From Calycina herbarum (taxonomy: Eukaryota; Ascomycota; Leotiomycetes; Helotiales; Pezizellaceae), in the NCBI GenBank assembly GCA_001414485.1, contig LLEY01000004.1, positions 434,001-498,000 of the forward strand: a stretch of 64,000 nucleotides of DNA, in the 5' to 3' direction. Position numbers and translations under genes: made by a program. Every line of letters starts with the position of its first letter. Positions within the stretch are counted from its first letter, which is position 1. The notes beneath the pieces were generated by a model, which saw only the letters and a list, made by a program, of their open reading frames with translations, ran no database searches and was not told where the DNA came from. Below are positions 12,023 to 24,300 of the stretch, one piece after another.

Positions 12023-12150
12023 AGCTTACATGTTTACATGGAATTGGGCGGGGTAGATGACACGTGATGGGCTGTGATGATAGCTTACTCCCACGAAGAA
12101 GAGCTTACGCGTAGCTTACTCGTTGGATTACTCGACGCAGAGCAGCTTAC
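12023..12150 (+). promoter_or_regulatory. Cluster of five AGCTTAC motifs
   Basis: AGCTTAC occurs at 12023, 12082, 12102, 12113 and 12144, all on the + strand within 128 nt and about 0.55-0.65 kb upstream of the Fig1-like start codon. A CACGTGAT box lies at 12061. Such clustering of a 7-mer is unlikely by chance and could mark a transcription-factor platform. The factor is unknown. Confidence 0.3.
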
Positions 12151-12683
12151 CCGACAAAAATAAAGTTAGACAATGAGAGGGTGGGAGTATCAACTCCCCA
12201 GCAGAAGCAACCCCGATGTCGGAGGATACTTGGGGACCTGCTCTTGGCCAATCAAGAAACCGAGAAAGCACCAGTAAGCGCTGGCCATCAGGGGGGCTCA
12301 AGGTTGGCCACATAAACGCCCAACCCGCTTTAACTCTGATGTTTCGCGATGAATTGAATGGCGAGTGTTGGGGTACAGGTGGAGGGCCTGTTTCGAGCTT
12401 AAGCGCGGTATGAGGGTATTTTGAGTAACCTAAAATGACGAAGGGTTGAGTCTGTATAAGAAGTCTTTGGAGGCGTCGAGCTTGTTTCTTTTTTTGTTCG
12501 TGTCTCTCATCGCGCTTTTCTTGACGTTCTGTTCTATTTCCTTGTCTTTTGTTTCTTTTCTTATGTCAAGTTAGCCTTTTGTTTCTCTTGTTGTATACTT
12601 ACATTGGGCTCTATCATTTTCTTCTTTCGAATCTCTAATACCCACCCCTTCGACTTCCCTGACTGGTTCAGGGCAACATTATA

Positions 12684-13606
12684 ATGCCTAAAATTTCAAA
12701 AGGTATGACGTTCTTTGGAAAGTTCAATCAAGACGAGAACTGATCAATTTGTCTAGATGGAGCGAGGAAAATTGGTGGTCTTGTCGTTGCTTCCGTCGGA
12801 CTGGCCGTCATTCTTTTTTACGCCTTGGTTCTTGCAGGTTGTACCAGCGGTTCGCCCGGAATGTCGAATCTATTCCTCGTGAAGCTTCACAAAGCCAGTG
12901 GAAAGCTTCTCACTGGAACATCTGGCAATTTGACCAACGGCACGTTAACCGATCTAGCTGCCAATGTGACAATCAGAATTGGCTACTTTGGTTAGTATAT
13001 ATCGATATCCAGATCGCAACTTACGAGGCTAACCATATATTCTCAGGAATGTGTACCAGCATCGGATCCGAAAAGTTAAACTGCTCCGGCACATACAGCC
13101 ACGACGGCACCCAAATCTCAACCTCCTTCCTCCCAGCAAACGATTTCAGCACCGTGACCCTCTTCAACCTAGCCAGTCACATCCAATCCAAAGTCTTCGT
13201 CTTCATGCTCGCCGTCTCCGGCATCATCTTCCTCTTCTCCTTCGCGGTCCTCATCCTTCTCCAACTCGATGTCAAACGCAACAGTTCTTCCACAGCAGCT
13301 TACAAACGCCGTTTCTTTTTGAAGAAAGGCTTTAAGAATCTGGTATGGATTAGTGTGGGATTGAATATCGCGGTATCGGCTGGTGCTCAACAAGCTGCTG
13401 AGGCATTGCAATGGCTTTCGGATGTTGGGAATGGGGAGCTGGTTATTACTAGTGGAGCGACTTTGTTGGGGTTGCAGTGGGCGATTGTGGCATTTTCATT
13501 GATTTTTGCGCTGGGGAGTCGATTAATATATAATCAGAAACCGGCGCAGACGGTGGAAGAAAAGGGTCCGAGGTTTATGACTGGTGATGGTGTTATTGCG
13601 TTTTGA
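12684..13606 (+). CDS. fig1: Fig1-like claudin-type membrane protein
   Basis: Three exons (12684-12702, 12757-12990, 13047-13606) encode 270 aa; introns are 54 and 56 nt. The start MPKISKD is followed by TM1 (GGLVVASVGLAVILFYAL), then AGC and an extracellular loop with several N-glycosylation sequons. The family hallmark GYFGMC followed by a second Cys (KLNC) is completed only across the second intron. TM2 (VFVFMLAVSGIIFLFSFAV), TM3 (NLVWISVGLNIAVSAGA) and TM4 (LLGLQWAIVAFSLIFALG) follow. Fig1 proteins act in low-affinity calcium uptake and membrane fusion during mating, and in hyphal development of filamentous fungi. The four-TM layout and the G-x-x-G-x-C motif support the family; a mating role here is inference. 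Confidence 0.8.
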
Positions 13607-14258
13607 AGCCTTTGAGAGGTGGGAATAATCATGTAATCGTGATACTTGGGAATGAGGGACCACAGGGTGATGTCTCGGGTATTTAGGGAAGTGATTCAGG
13701 GTCGAGGGAGAAAAGCCGGCTTAAACAGCCTGTGTAGAGAGGGCACAAGCTACGTAATATATATCTAACCAAAACACCCTCTTTCTTTCCTTCAATATAC
13801 AACGAACTTTTCCCCCGTCGTACATCTATCTATCCATCCTAACTCTCCATTGCTAAGATGTTTTCCGTCGGAGAATTTCCCATCCCAAAATCCCGATGTC
13901 CAGCGGACTCGTTTCAGCTCCATCCAATTCTTCAAGGTCTTCTGCTGCGATAAACGTATGAAGCATGTGCTCCTTCATAAACCCAAGGCTGCCTCGCTGC
14001 CCACCTGTCGAACCAGGCGAAACTCAATAAACTGCCGTCAGCATTGGCTCCAGCGATGTCCGATGTTTGCAATGCGCTCATAGGCGGCAGGAACGACTCT
14101 ACGCCGTATCTAGTTTCATGCGCTGACTAGGGAAGACGGGATGAGAAATATTGGCTGACCTCGTTGAGATCGCTTTCCTTTTGCTGAATCTCTCATATTC
14201 GTCGTCCATTTTCATTTCAACTGTCTTTCTTCCTTTCTCAGTCCTATACTTGCTAACA
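13607..14258. other. Intergenic, no gene seen
   Basis: This holds the 3' region of the Fig1-like gene and a CT-rich promoter of the next gene. No RNA gene or repeat was recognised. Confidence 0.5.
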
Positions 14259-15644
14259 ATGCTACGACCATCTACCAATCGAAGAGTCATCCTCTTCCTT
14301 ACTCTCGCTCTCACAGCTCTCTACTTCTTCCGAATCGTACCCATTCCCTACGATTACGAATCACCAGTGTTCTTCCCTTCCAGATCAAATGCCGTTGACC
14401 TTTTCGATTTCGAACCCGCAGATTCCGAGGCGATACGGAAAGTTTGCCAAAAGACGGAATGGAACGAGAACCTGATCTTTACATGCGATAAATCGGGAGG
14501 TGGGGTGGGAAATCTGCGGAATTCAGTGTTGAATTGTGTGAGGTATGCTATACATGGTGGAGGAGGACTGGTGGTTCCGAGGATTATTCAACGGAGTCCT
14601 GAGGATATTGCTCTTATTTGGAATAGAGAGACGATCGAGTTTGATTATATTTTCGATCGAGCGCATTTTGTCGAGTCCTTGAGGAGGTCTTGTCCGCAGC
14701 TCAAGGTATTCAATACTTCCGACGATATTCCTTCGAAATTTCCCTTGAAGAACGTTCTTTCTCTTGAACCGGAGAAGGAGCTTGTTGCGAATATACCGGG
14801 CAATGGATCGTGGCCGACGGAGACTTGGAGAGGGCTTTTCTACAAATGGCTTGATGGGAAGTCGAACCCCAGAAATGGCGTGGCCAAACCAAGTAATAGC
14901 ACAATGGAACCTGTGGTTGTAGGACTTGGGCGATCATACGTGAGTAATACCCAGAAACCCCTCTATTGCAGTCTCTAATTGGTTTTATTACAGTTGCAAT
15001 ATCCTATCTACTCCGACGGCGAGCAATTCGCCTTGGACTTCGGAAAAATCCTCAAATTTCGATCCGACGCTCGAATCCTCGCGACCACCACTCTCAAAAA
15101 CCTAGCTCGAAAATATGGCATAAACGGCGATCTGCGGAAGGATATTCTAAATGATGCGTTTTACGGCATTCATCTGAGAACGGAGAAGGATTCTCGACAA
15201 GGCTGGCCCCACGAACTATACGTTTACTCTCGATACGAAACACAATCGGAATACTACCTTGGGCAAGCCAATTCGTCTCGCACATCTGTGATCTATCTTG
15301 CCTCTGGGGATCCTAAGGAGGTTGAGAGGTTCTCTAAGGATGCTGTTAAATACAATATTAAGGTTACGACTAAACATGATTTGTTGACTGGAGAAGATAG
15401 GATAGCACTTGAGAAGTTGACGTTTGACCAGCAAGCTTTAGTAGATTTCTTAGTTTTGCTGAAGTCGACGGGGTTTGCGGGGGTGGGGCATTCGAGTTTT
15501 GCTTGGAACATTGCCTTGTTTAGACACCGGTTTGCTAAGCAGAGAGATCATCTCAATGGGCCTCAGCTGATGTCTGATGAGTTGAGTCAGGTTATGGGGA
15601 CTCCTAATATGTATCCTGAATACGCGCCTTGTTTGTGGCCTTGA
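14259..15644 (+). CDS. O-fucosyltransferase-like type II membrane protein
   Basis: Two exons (14259-14939 and 14994-15644, intron 54 nt) encode 443 aa. A signal anchor lies near the N-terminus (VILFLTLALTALYFF). The region after it has GGGVGNLRNSVLNCVRYA, resembling the GxGNxRxxL donor-binding loop of O-fucosyltransferase-like proteins. The second exon has YGIHLRTEKD, like the family's HLRxExD motif, and GVGHSSFAWNIALFRH near the C-terminus, where the family has its conserved Ser/Phe motif. It probably acts in the Golgi on glycoproteins or cell-wall glycans. The donor sugar is not established. The frame opens 36 codons earlier without ATG; the ATG at 14259 (AACAATG) is the likely start. Confidence 0.7.
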
Positions 15645-15769
15645 GGGTTCAAAAAGAAAGGACCAAACTATCCCGCCGGAAAATCGATGTTCCGTTGGCC
15701 TACACCTCGAAATCCCCACCGCCCTGAACTCACTCTGTACTCTGTCGACATCACAACTTGGTAACCACG

Positions 15770-17568
15770 ATGCGGGATTCTGTGGAGGGTACGGATGGGA
15801 CGCGATATGGGCGTCTCGGCCTTTTGGCCCTTAATCACGATATTCTACATCTCATTGTTACTACACTGCGGTCTGAGCATCCGCGCTCGCTCTTTCCCCT
15901 TGCAACAGTCTCAAAAGCATTTTATAATCTCGTTCTCCCGCCACTGTATTATTCTGTTGAGTTACTGGAGAGTTCTTTTCGGGTACACAACACCAGGCTA
16001 CTTCCACTCTTATCGCGGTTGGAAGACGAAGATGACAACATGCGAAATATGATTCATGAACTGACGATATCGGATGACACTACTTCTTCGTTCACTGGAG
16101 ACTCCGTCGATTCCAATATGTTATTGAGATTACTTGGATGTGTTGTATCTCTCCATTCCCTAAGGTAAGACTCAATGTGCAAAATTTCAGAACAATTCTA
16201 ATTCCGCAATAGCTGGAACACTTGCAAAGTAATCCCTCAGGAAGTTGTCGAGCTGCTCGAAAATCGCTGGCCAAACGTAAAAGTCTTTATTCCGAGAGAG
16301 ACCGAGTCCGGTTTTGGATATTACTATTTTTTAGAGAACCAGCTTCTTACCTCGCCCGTAATCTATTCGCTGTTTCTCCGTCTGCACAGGGACATTTATG
16401 AGGAGGAATTCCAAATACATGAATTGAGCCGACTCATAACACAAACTACGAACATACAAAAACTTGGCCTGGATGTGACTCCATGCAATTCACTTATTTA
16501 TCCCGCACGTCAATTACCTCCACGCGGCTGGAGTTCAGGAGCGCCTGGTCAGCTCACAAACCTTGTGAGTCTAAATTTGCTTCAACATGCAGCTCCAAAC
16601 GTATATACCGACCCGCTGTTGTTGATGGTGACTCGTACAATACTTGCTGAGGCCCCGAAGTGGACGCACCTTAAGGAGCTTCAACTATGTGGTTTGGAGC
16701 CCAATTACACAATCAGGAATTTAAAGTATCGAGTTCCGAATTTGAAGCATTTAGAGTTGGTATATGGAAACAGAAATCCGGAATATGGCCGCCCCGCCAC
16801 AGACGAGTCCATGGGTGAACTGTATCTCGCCCAGAGCTTTGTTTCCCATCTAAGCGGACTCCAAGAGCTTCGGGTTGTCAATGATGTTTCCGAGATCAAG
16901 GCGATTTCCCTTGTTATCTTGGAACTGCAGGAACTGGAAGCCCTTTCTTTTCACACTCGTCTGTTTACTCGGTTTCTTGTCCAGATTCCGTTCTTTGAAG
17001 CGACGCATCTACGACAACTGCAGAAATCCAAGATTAGACATTTGGAACTTGACGCGAGTGTCGACGATGTCTCCCTGGTATGTAGTCTCTCAAACAAACA
17101 CAAAATTCCAAGTCTAATCCGTATGGCTCTCAGCATTGTAGTCAATTATCGCTCGAAAATCCTCCATCCGATAGCTTGATCCAGGTTCTCACGGGATTCA
17201 CACGTCTTCAGACATTGAAGCTTTGCGTCACTATTTCTGGCGCGTCCGATTTCACCGAAGAGGTTCATGAAAAAGCGCCTATGTTATTTGAAGATAAAGC
17301 CAAGAATGCCGTGGAAATCCTGTTCCGAAAACTTTATAATGGGAATAAGTTGTTGAGGGAAGTAGAATTGTGGTTCACGTTGATTCAGGAAACCCTTGGT
17401 GCTACTGGATGGGAGCAGAAAGTTGTTAGAGTGGACAAGAGGCGTCTAAAGGCAACTAAAGTTTACGAACCTTACGAGGTTGGTAAGGACGTCAAGGTTA
17501 AGGTTGAGATCTTGGACCGTTGGATTAATGAGTATGGAGAGTTGAGAGGGTCGGAGGAGGAGGAATGA
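15770..17568 (+). CDS. F-box-like / LRR-type protein
   Basis: Three exons (15770-16164, 16213-17077, 17134-17568; introns 48 and 56 nt) encode 564 aa. An F-box-like segment lies at residues 17-60 (LLALNHDILHLIVTTL, then FPLATVSKAFYNLVLPPLYY). Leu-rich repeats of irregular length follow, for example LKELQLCGLE, LKHLELVYGN and LQELRVVND. Proteins of this build usually bring substrates to SCF ubiquitin ligases, but fungi hold many divergent copies without known targets. The C-terminus is acidic (GSEEEE). At the second intron the later of two AG sites causes an immediate stop, so the acceptor ending at 17133 was used. Confidence 0.72.
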
Positions 17569-18097
17569 TGGGGATTACTATATATTACGTTTTGTTTTCG
17601 ATTTGAGAGGGGTTTATTTCGAGCCTGGCTGGAGGTTTCAAGATGTTCGCGCACTATTGGTTGATGAGAATCGCGACGTGTACCGATCGATTCCTCTTTG
17701 TGTGAGTATGTGGATCTACTTCGTATTATGTGTCCAGTAGTTGTTGGGTATAGCAGCCAGCCTAGGGCTTACGCATTTTAGGTTCTCATTTTACGTAGGG
17801 ACTGTAGATCCACTCATACTTGTTCATTTGGCTAGATCACTTCTTTTTGGCACTATTTTTTCTACCATTTCTGTTCAGCAATTCTTCTTTATGGGCCTAG
17901 ATTGCTCTATGACCTATCTGCGAATACCATTCCCTTTTCGGAGTACTTAATTGTTGGGCCTTCTCGCACGGGCAATCTATTTTCATTCCAACAACACGTC
18001 ACAACGACTGAGCTCGTATTCTTTCCTCCTGTTATATTTACGTTATACGCATTGTTGGTTTTTACCTGAATGTTCGTGAGGTCGTAATTTCGGAGGA
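17569..18097. other. Intergenic, no gene seen
   Basis: T-rich sequence without a credible frame. A weak inverted repeat sits around a GTAGATCCAC core (about 17701-17718 and 17805-17820). Nothing else is apparent. Confidence 0.45.
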
Positions 18098-19241
18098 ATG
18101 CTTACTGCGTTGGTCTTGTGGCGGAGGTGGTTGGTTTTTATATTATTGGTGAGCGAGCTGGTGGCCCCAATTGGGTACCGGCACTTCAGCACTTCAGGGG
18201 TTCGCATCCTTTGGGGGAGTGGTACAAAGGCTGGGTATTTCCGATTTTCGAAAATAGTTCTGGTATCCCAAACTGTCGTTGGATTTCCTTCGTTTTTGAC
18301 TTTTTGTTTGGTTTGGACGTTCGTTTTTTGTTCGTGGCATCATGAGTTGTTCCTTAACCTCCTTTTCGCAGGACCATGCTGGGGTATGTTGGATGAAAAC
18401 ACAACTCTCTCCCGAGCGACAGAATGAATTCATGAGTGCTTGTTGTCCGGATGCTTCGAAGATCTTGGATACGGATGATGGGTGTTTCTCATATTGCGAG
18501 GTTGGGGATGCGAAAGAATGGGAATACTGTATACAGGAGGAATTCTTGCCCCGAGACTTTTGGGGGAATAAGGGAGATGGATTTGGTTGTGTTCATGAGA
18601 AGGAGGAGGGGGAGGTTGGGGGAAAGAAGGAATTGAGAGATTTGCAAGGGGATTTGGCGATTGCTAAGGCGATTGAGGGGATTCTTGAGGTTGTTGAATC
18701 GGTGGTTGTTAGTATGCCGGTTGGGACGAGGACGTCGACTTTGGGACAGGGAAGTACGACATCACAACAACCTACCGCGACATCAAAACAATCTACATCG
18801 ATATCGCAACAAGCCACTTCGACTGCCACACCTTTATACTTTACGATTACGAATTCTTCTTCGGTTGCTACGAATTCGAGTACGGTATCGAATCTTACAG
18901 CTATCGCTTTCCCACCAAAGACAAACACGACTTTATCAAACTCTCCACCACCTCCTTTTTCAAACAGCACTGGTTCTTCTAATGGAACTGTACATCCATC
19001 AGTCCTCTATCCAAACACAACTAAACCGACGACTATTCCAGGGACTGGGGATACTCAACCTACAACCTTGATACCTGGACCTGTGAATACCCCCCCTCCT
19101 GTTTCTACTGCACCAACTCCGCATTCAACGTCGGTCCTTCATGTGCCAGGGACGATTACGAATGATGGTGTGACGGGGAGGGGATTGTCAGTTGGGACTA
19201 CGGTTCTTTTTGGGCTTTTACTTTCCGGGTTGTTGTTGTGA
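18098..19241 (+). CDS. Cys-rich, Ser/Thr-rich GPI-anchored-type protein
   Basis: The main exon (18372-19241) starts with a Cys-rich segment (CWMKTQLSPERQ, SACCPDASKILDTDDGC, FSYCEV) and continues into a long Thr/Ser/Pro/Asn stretch with many sequons. It ends in a short linker plus hydrophobic tail (LSVGTTVLFGLLLSGLLL), as in GPI-anchor signals. This fits a cell-surface protein. The first exon is uncertain. A hydrophobic leader MLTALVLWRRWLVFILL at 18098-18148 splices in frame over a 223-nt GT-AG intron, giving about 306 aa. An internal ATG at 18342 would give a protein without a signal peptide, which seems less likely. No specific family was recognised. Confidence 0.6.
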
Positions 19242-20262
19242 AAGCTGTTTGGGTTTCTCTTAGACATTCCAAAAAGGAGAGTTTGGCGGGGTTCTTGGGG
19301 AACTTGAACTGTTTTGAGTACTGCGAAGTTTCTTCAAGTTGGCAGCTGGGAAGCTTTTGTGCTGTGACCTGATGGACAGGTTGAGAGGGAGAACATTTGG
19401 CTTTTTGGGATTGCAAAGCGATGGCACTTTTGGAATTACAGGCGCTCGGGATCGTGTTAGGCTTATGAAATTGATGACGACAAGTTGGAATGGATTCTTG
19501 GAAGAAGTTTATTAATGTGGTGCGGAGCTTGGTAGACTATGCGGAGAGGGAGTTAAGATATAGACTGTTGGAGAGAATAGATTAAAGTAGAAGGGACAAT
19601 TGAAATGAATGTTGGTAAACGAGAATGATGGGCTTACCTCCTTTCAAGCAGAATTCCCGTTTGAAACGTGGAAGTTGATAGCGAAGTTTCTTGAATTGTG
19701 ATGGAATTCGAACCCTGTATTAGGAAGAGACATTTGGCATACTGAGGGAAAAAATAACCTAGGCGTTTGAGAGATAATTGTGGAAGTTATAAAAGGACGA
19801 AAGGGTTTCTCATTTTGACATGTATGTGTCGGGACTTGATAGAAGCATCACTGAAAAATGTGTACGCTATGGGTACATGAGTATGTAACTGATCGAGAAT
19901 CAATTACAAAGGGTGTTCTCTCGTATTATGGTTTAATCGTGTATGTGGCTAAGCGTGGTGCCGGCAGGCCGCTCCAGGCCAGGTAATTGCATTTTGGTAT
20001 TTAGATCTGTGGCGAGCTTCGTTTACTCTATTTGTTTTCGGCAGCCTCAACACATCAAATTTGAATATTCTAGCATTGTCTGGAAGGTCAGCTGGCACAA
20101 TAATTCCAGAGACCTTTCATTTATTTATTTTTTTGAAGAGAGAAAGTCGACGGGTTCTGCGCTTTTGCACTTTCCAAAAACTGCTTTTGAAACCGAGCTT
20201 TTTTTGAATCGAACCTCCTTTTAAGTCAAAACCGAGATATTCTCCTCCTCAATAACGACAAC
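19242..20262. other. Intergenic, no gene seen
   Basis: About 1 kb of AT-rich sequence with no supported frame. A motif GGAATTCGAACCCTG near 19703 looks like a tRNA T-arm on the reverse strand, but its stem does not pair. Confidence 0.45.
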
Positions 20263-20851
20263 ATGTCGGAACCAGATTGTGCCTAACAAGGAGGAACTCA
20301 CAAAGTTCGTTCTTGAACAAATCGAGAAGTATACTGAGGGAGAGGATGACGACGAGTTTCTATGGGCTACCTTTCAAGAAGACTTTGATGGCATGAATGG
20401 GGAAGGCTTCAAGCGATCAGCTCTTATCAATCTACGTCACGCTCTTCGTGCGCGTGGGGCGTGGGTGGAAATGAAGGCAGCCATTTGGACAGCTCTTTAT
20501 AGAACTACTATCGAAAACAAAAGAGTTCGATGGTCGGATAAGGAAATATTGGAGATCATGTCGGAGACACAAACTCACTCGAAGGATTTCGACTATCTCG
20601 TTAAGCGAATGAAAGACTCTAAAGTCGCATCGACTCCTGCTCAACTTCAGCCTCTTCAAAGTACCGCACTTCCAACTCCCGCACTATCTCAACTGCCGGT
20701 TCAACCCTCTCAATTATCGGGACCTCCAGCGGCTCAAATACCCAAACCTAATTTCCTTGGAAAAGTTCCATCGCTTAGGTCTCCAACGGGCAATCCTTTT
20801 CAGCAACCCACCTATCATCCCTGGACTTATAGTAAAACCGAAGTTAGTTGA
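20263..20851 (+). pseudogene. Orphan gene with an early frameshift, possibly gag-like
   Basis: The ATG at 20263 (ACAACATG) opens MSEPD and then hits a stop after seven codons. The downstream frame is open for 191 codons from a GTG at 20279. Dropping one T at 20277-20278 would join them in frame, so this is a single-base indel: a recent pseudogene or a sequence error. The downstream part is an acidic helical domain (LEQIEKYTEGEDDDEF, GEGFKRSALINLRHALRARG, RWSDKEILEIMSE) and then a Pro/Gln-rich tail. The layout recalls the N-terminal part of gag-like proteins of fungal retroelements, but no nucleocapsid, protease or reverse transcriptase follows. Function is unknown. Confidence 0.5.
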
Positions 20852-21333
20852 TAAATCACGTGATGTAACCTTGGAAATTGTGGGCTATTTTTAGCGACCC
20901 GACTACAACCTCACCCCATGATTGATTTCCCAATCAAGCGGCACAATATTGGCTACCCCACATACTGACAACACTACATATGTACCTTTGAAGTTTCTGA
21001 AGTCATGATATACTACTTCATTTTGAGTGTTTCGAGAGTTGGGATGGTGATGTTCGGTCTGTCAAGTGACATGACAGTTTATTCTGTGTCGAGATGAGAA
21101 TTTTCTGTTTAGTGACAGAAGCTCTAGATCTCTGGAGAGGTGTTTCACGAACGCCACAATCCCGATGGACGATAATGATTGGAACGCGGGAAGTTCTTGG
21201 CTTCAGCCTCAGCTGAGCTTGCTTCTTTCAAGAAATCGTGCCTCACTCTTTTGAATTTTATACACAGTCCGTACTCTTCCTAAACGCCTCTGATCTTCTG
21301 GGCCCGCGTCTTTCCATCCATTGAACGCATGAA
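20852..21333. other. Intergenic, no gene seen
   Basis: 480 nt between the frameshifted orphan and the Q-rich gene. A short imperfect palindrome TGTCAAGTGACATGACA lies near 21059-21075. No gene is visible. Confidence 0.45.
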
Positions 21334-24300
21334 ATGAACAATATTAGCGGGATGTTCAAGAGTTTGAAAGTGGAAGTTGGAAAACTGGTGCAACCACGTC
21401 CCCAGCAACCAGGAACTCAGCAACAGCGGCCGCCCCAACCTTACGGCCAGCAACAGCAGCAGTATTTTCAAGGGGCTGTTTATACTGCAGGCAGTCAGCC
21501 ACAACAAAGTCAACATTACGCTCAGGTGCAATACCAACAGACTCAACCTCAACAGCAGCAACCGCAAAACATCCAGTATGTCTCATCACCCCAAATACAA
21601 CAGCAGTATCCCCAATTGCCTCAAGGCCAGATTTATTCCCCTACGCCACAACCTCAAACGCAGAGCCAATTCCAGGCGCCCCAAACGAACCCTCCACAAG
21701 CCCAATTGCAACAACATGCGCCCACCCCACAGTCCCAAGCCGTGACTTCCCCACATCAGATGCAAGCCCAATTTCAACCTCAATATCAAGTGCAGCAAAG
21801 TACTCCTATCGGGCAAATCCAGCAATTTCCTTCTCCCGCTCCTGTTTTTCAAAATCAGAGCCCAGGCCAATTTCAGTCTTCCGCCCCCCAGATTCCGCAA
21901 AACTCTCAAATTTATCAACAACCGCCTGTTACTTATTCCCCTGCACCTTCTAACATACAAGACCAAGGAAGAAGACAGTCTCAAATTATTAATCAGCCTC
22001 AACAATTCCAATCCCAAGCTACAACTTCGCAGCCCTACCAAAATGTCTCACAAGCCTCCATACAGCAAACCCCGCCTCAAAGTCAAGTACAGTCTCCGGT
22101 TGCGTCACTTGCGCGGCTATCTATCTACAACCAATCTCCCGTACATCAGCAGCAACCAATTTCAACTGTTACAAGCCCTCAAAACTATCAACCAGTACCC
22201 CCAATGGACCCGCCTCCCTCACACCTAGTCCAGAGCCCGCCACCCGTGCACTATATCAATCAACCTCAAGCCACACAGCAGCAGCAGTATATGGGCTCGC
22301 CTTTACCGGCTACTACTATGGCCCAAACCCATCAACAAGTTCATCAACAATTCGCAACACCACAACAACAACAGATATACAGTCAAATTCCGCCTACTGG
22401 ATCACCGGTACCTCAAGTCAATCAATACCAGCCTGTCACGCAGCAATACGGTCAACAAATCCAGTCTCAAGCTCATACACCTTCTCCCACCCAAATTGTA
22501 TCTCAGCCAAATCGTCAAAGCCAGCAGTACATTCCTTCTCCCATGCAAACGCCTGTCCAAACACCGGCTCAACCTCTACAATACAGTATATCTCCTGGCC
22601 AGGCCTCGGTTCAACAAATACAGCCGCAATATAATATACCATCCCCGCAAGCCTATCAAGCCACTCCGTCGAGTGTGCCAAGTACTTACTCCCAGCCAAT
22701 TCAGACTTCGGCTCCTGTGGCGCAATTTCAACAAGTTGCCTCACCAATTCAGCAGTCTAGTCCACAAAATTCGTCACCGCAGTCACAATTTCATAGCCAG
22801 GTTCGAAACTCGATTCGACGAAAACCCCATCCAGCACAATCCCCAATAACACCACAGCTCTCACAGGCTGCACCTCAACCAACCAACTCACCTCATACTT
22901 CCATTCAAAATCAAATTCCCCCACCACCGGCAGAGTACCAATCTCAACCTCATAGCAACACACCTCCTATTCAAGCGCAACTTACCTCCCCACCAAATGA
23001 CCCTTCGCTCTACCATTCGCAAATTCAAGGAGGTACGCCACCTATTCAAGCACAGCTTACATCGCCCCCAAATGACCCTTCATTGTATCAATTTCATACA
23101 CAAGAACAACCAGTAGAGCTTTCAGCTCAGCCCGAACATCAAGTTCAAGATGTTCCCGTGCAACAAACTACGAGTATTCAATCTCAGAATGTACCCGCAG
23201 GTATGGACCCCCCTCAAATCGAGAGCGAATTTAAGTCTATTGAAACTGTTGCTCCAAAACCAATACACCCACCAGCGCCTATTCAGCAATATGCACCATC
23301 TCCGCCACCTCAGATACCACAGAAGGAAACCTCAGATATCCCTCTAGAAGCAACTATATATGTTTCAAATTTTAGTATTCCTCCAATTCCGTCTCAGGTC
23401 GTCAATGCAAATTCACCGCAAGCAATGGAGCCTCTGGTGGTAAACCAGCCCATCACTACTGAACCCCAAGTTAAACCCATAAACGCCCAGTCAGGGGCCA
23501 ACCCGGAAGGGTTGTCTGTCCAAACTCAAACATCACAATTTCCGGCATCTGGAGCAATTAAGCCTCTCCCCCACCACCAAGCATTTTCGCCATCTTCGCA
23601 GCTTCAGGCCCTACCACAAAGTGAAGACATGCCCACCGAATTCCAAGGGCCTGCTGCATATCCCATCCACCCCGAAGGCCAACATCAATATCAGCCATAT
23701 TCACCAGCGGGTGCTTTACAGCCATCAGATACTCAAGGTTATTTCCCTCCAAATCAACCCCAAGTCCCTCCTGGACCTCAGTCTACAAATGTCTACCAAC
23801 CTTATGCTCCAAACATAGCAACAGAAAATAGAGTGCCTATTCCCCCACCTGGACCTCCTCCTCTTCATTTGCAAAATCAAACTCCACCTCCGGGGTTTGG
23901 GCCTCGAGAAACACAGCCGCAAAGTCATGTCCAGGAGTCAACTCAAACAGAGGGTGTTTCTCAACCGCAGAATGTAGCTCAACCTCGGGAGGTATCTCTG
24001 GCAGTGGATTTGACCCAAAACTATTCTAATCTACTTCCCTGTTCAGGCAAAAAGCCGGTACTGACGAAGTACACCAAGTTCTATGTGCCAACAAATACCC
24101 TAGTCCCCAGATTAGACCCCGCAGTCCAAGAGCTATCCCACGCAATTTGCGAGACATGCTACGAAACCTATTTATCGCCCATATCAAGCTTTTCCGCCGC
24201 CTTCGAATTATACAATTCACCAGATAGCCCCAAACAGGATAGCCAAGATGTTCCGGTTCCTTCTTCGAGAGCAATGTGTCAGTTTGGTCTCTACCCATCC

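Larger units (their letters stand above)
10246..12683. other. Long intergenic stretch
   Basis: No full gene is visible over 2.4 kb. It contains the relic frame at 10658-10927 and the AGCTTAC cluster at 12023-12150 (both listed), a G run near 11490-11500 and an A-rich patch near 11578-11588. The last 250 nt, rich in T and C, look like the promoter and 5' leader of the Fig1-like gene. Confidence 0.5.

Noticed and set aside
19695..19760. tRNA-like T-arm (reverse of GGAATTCGAACCCTG)
   Set aside because: The T-stem does not pair and no anticodon or acceptor stem can be folded around it.
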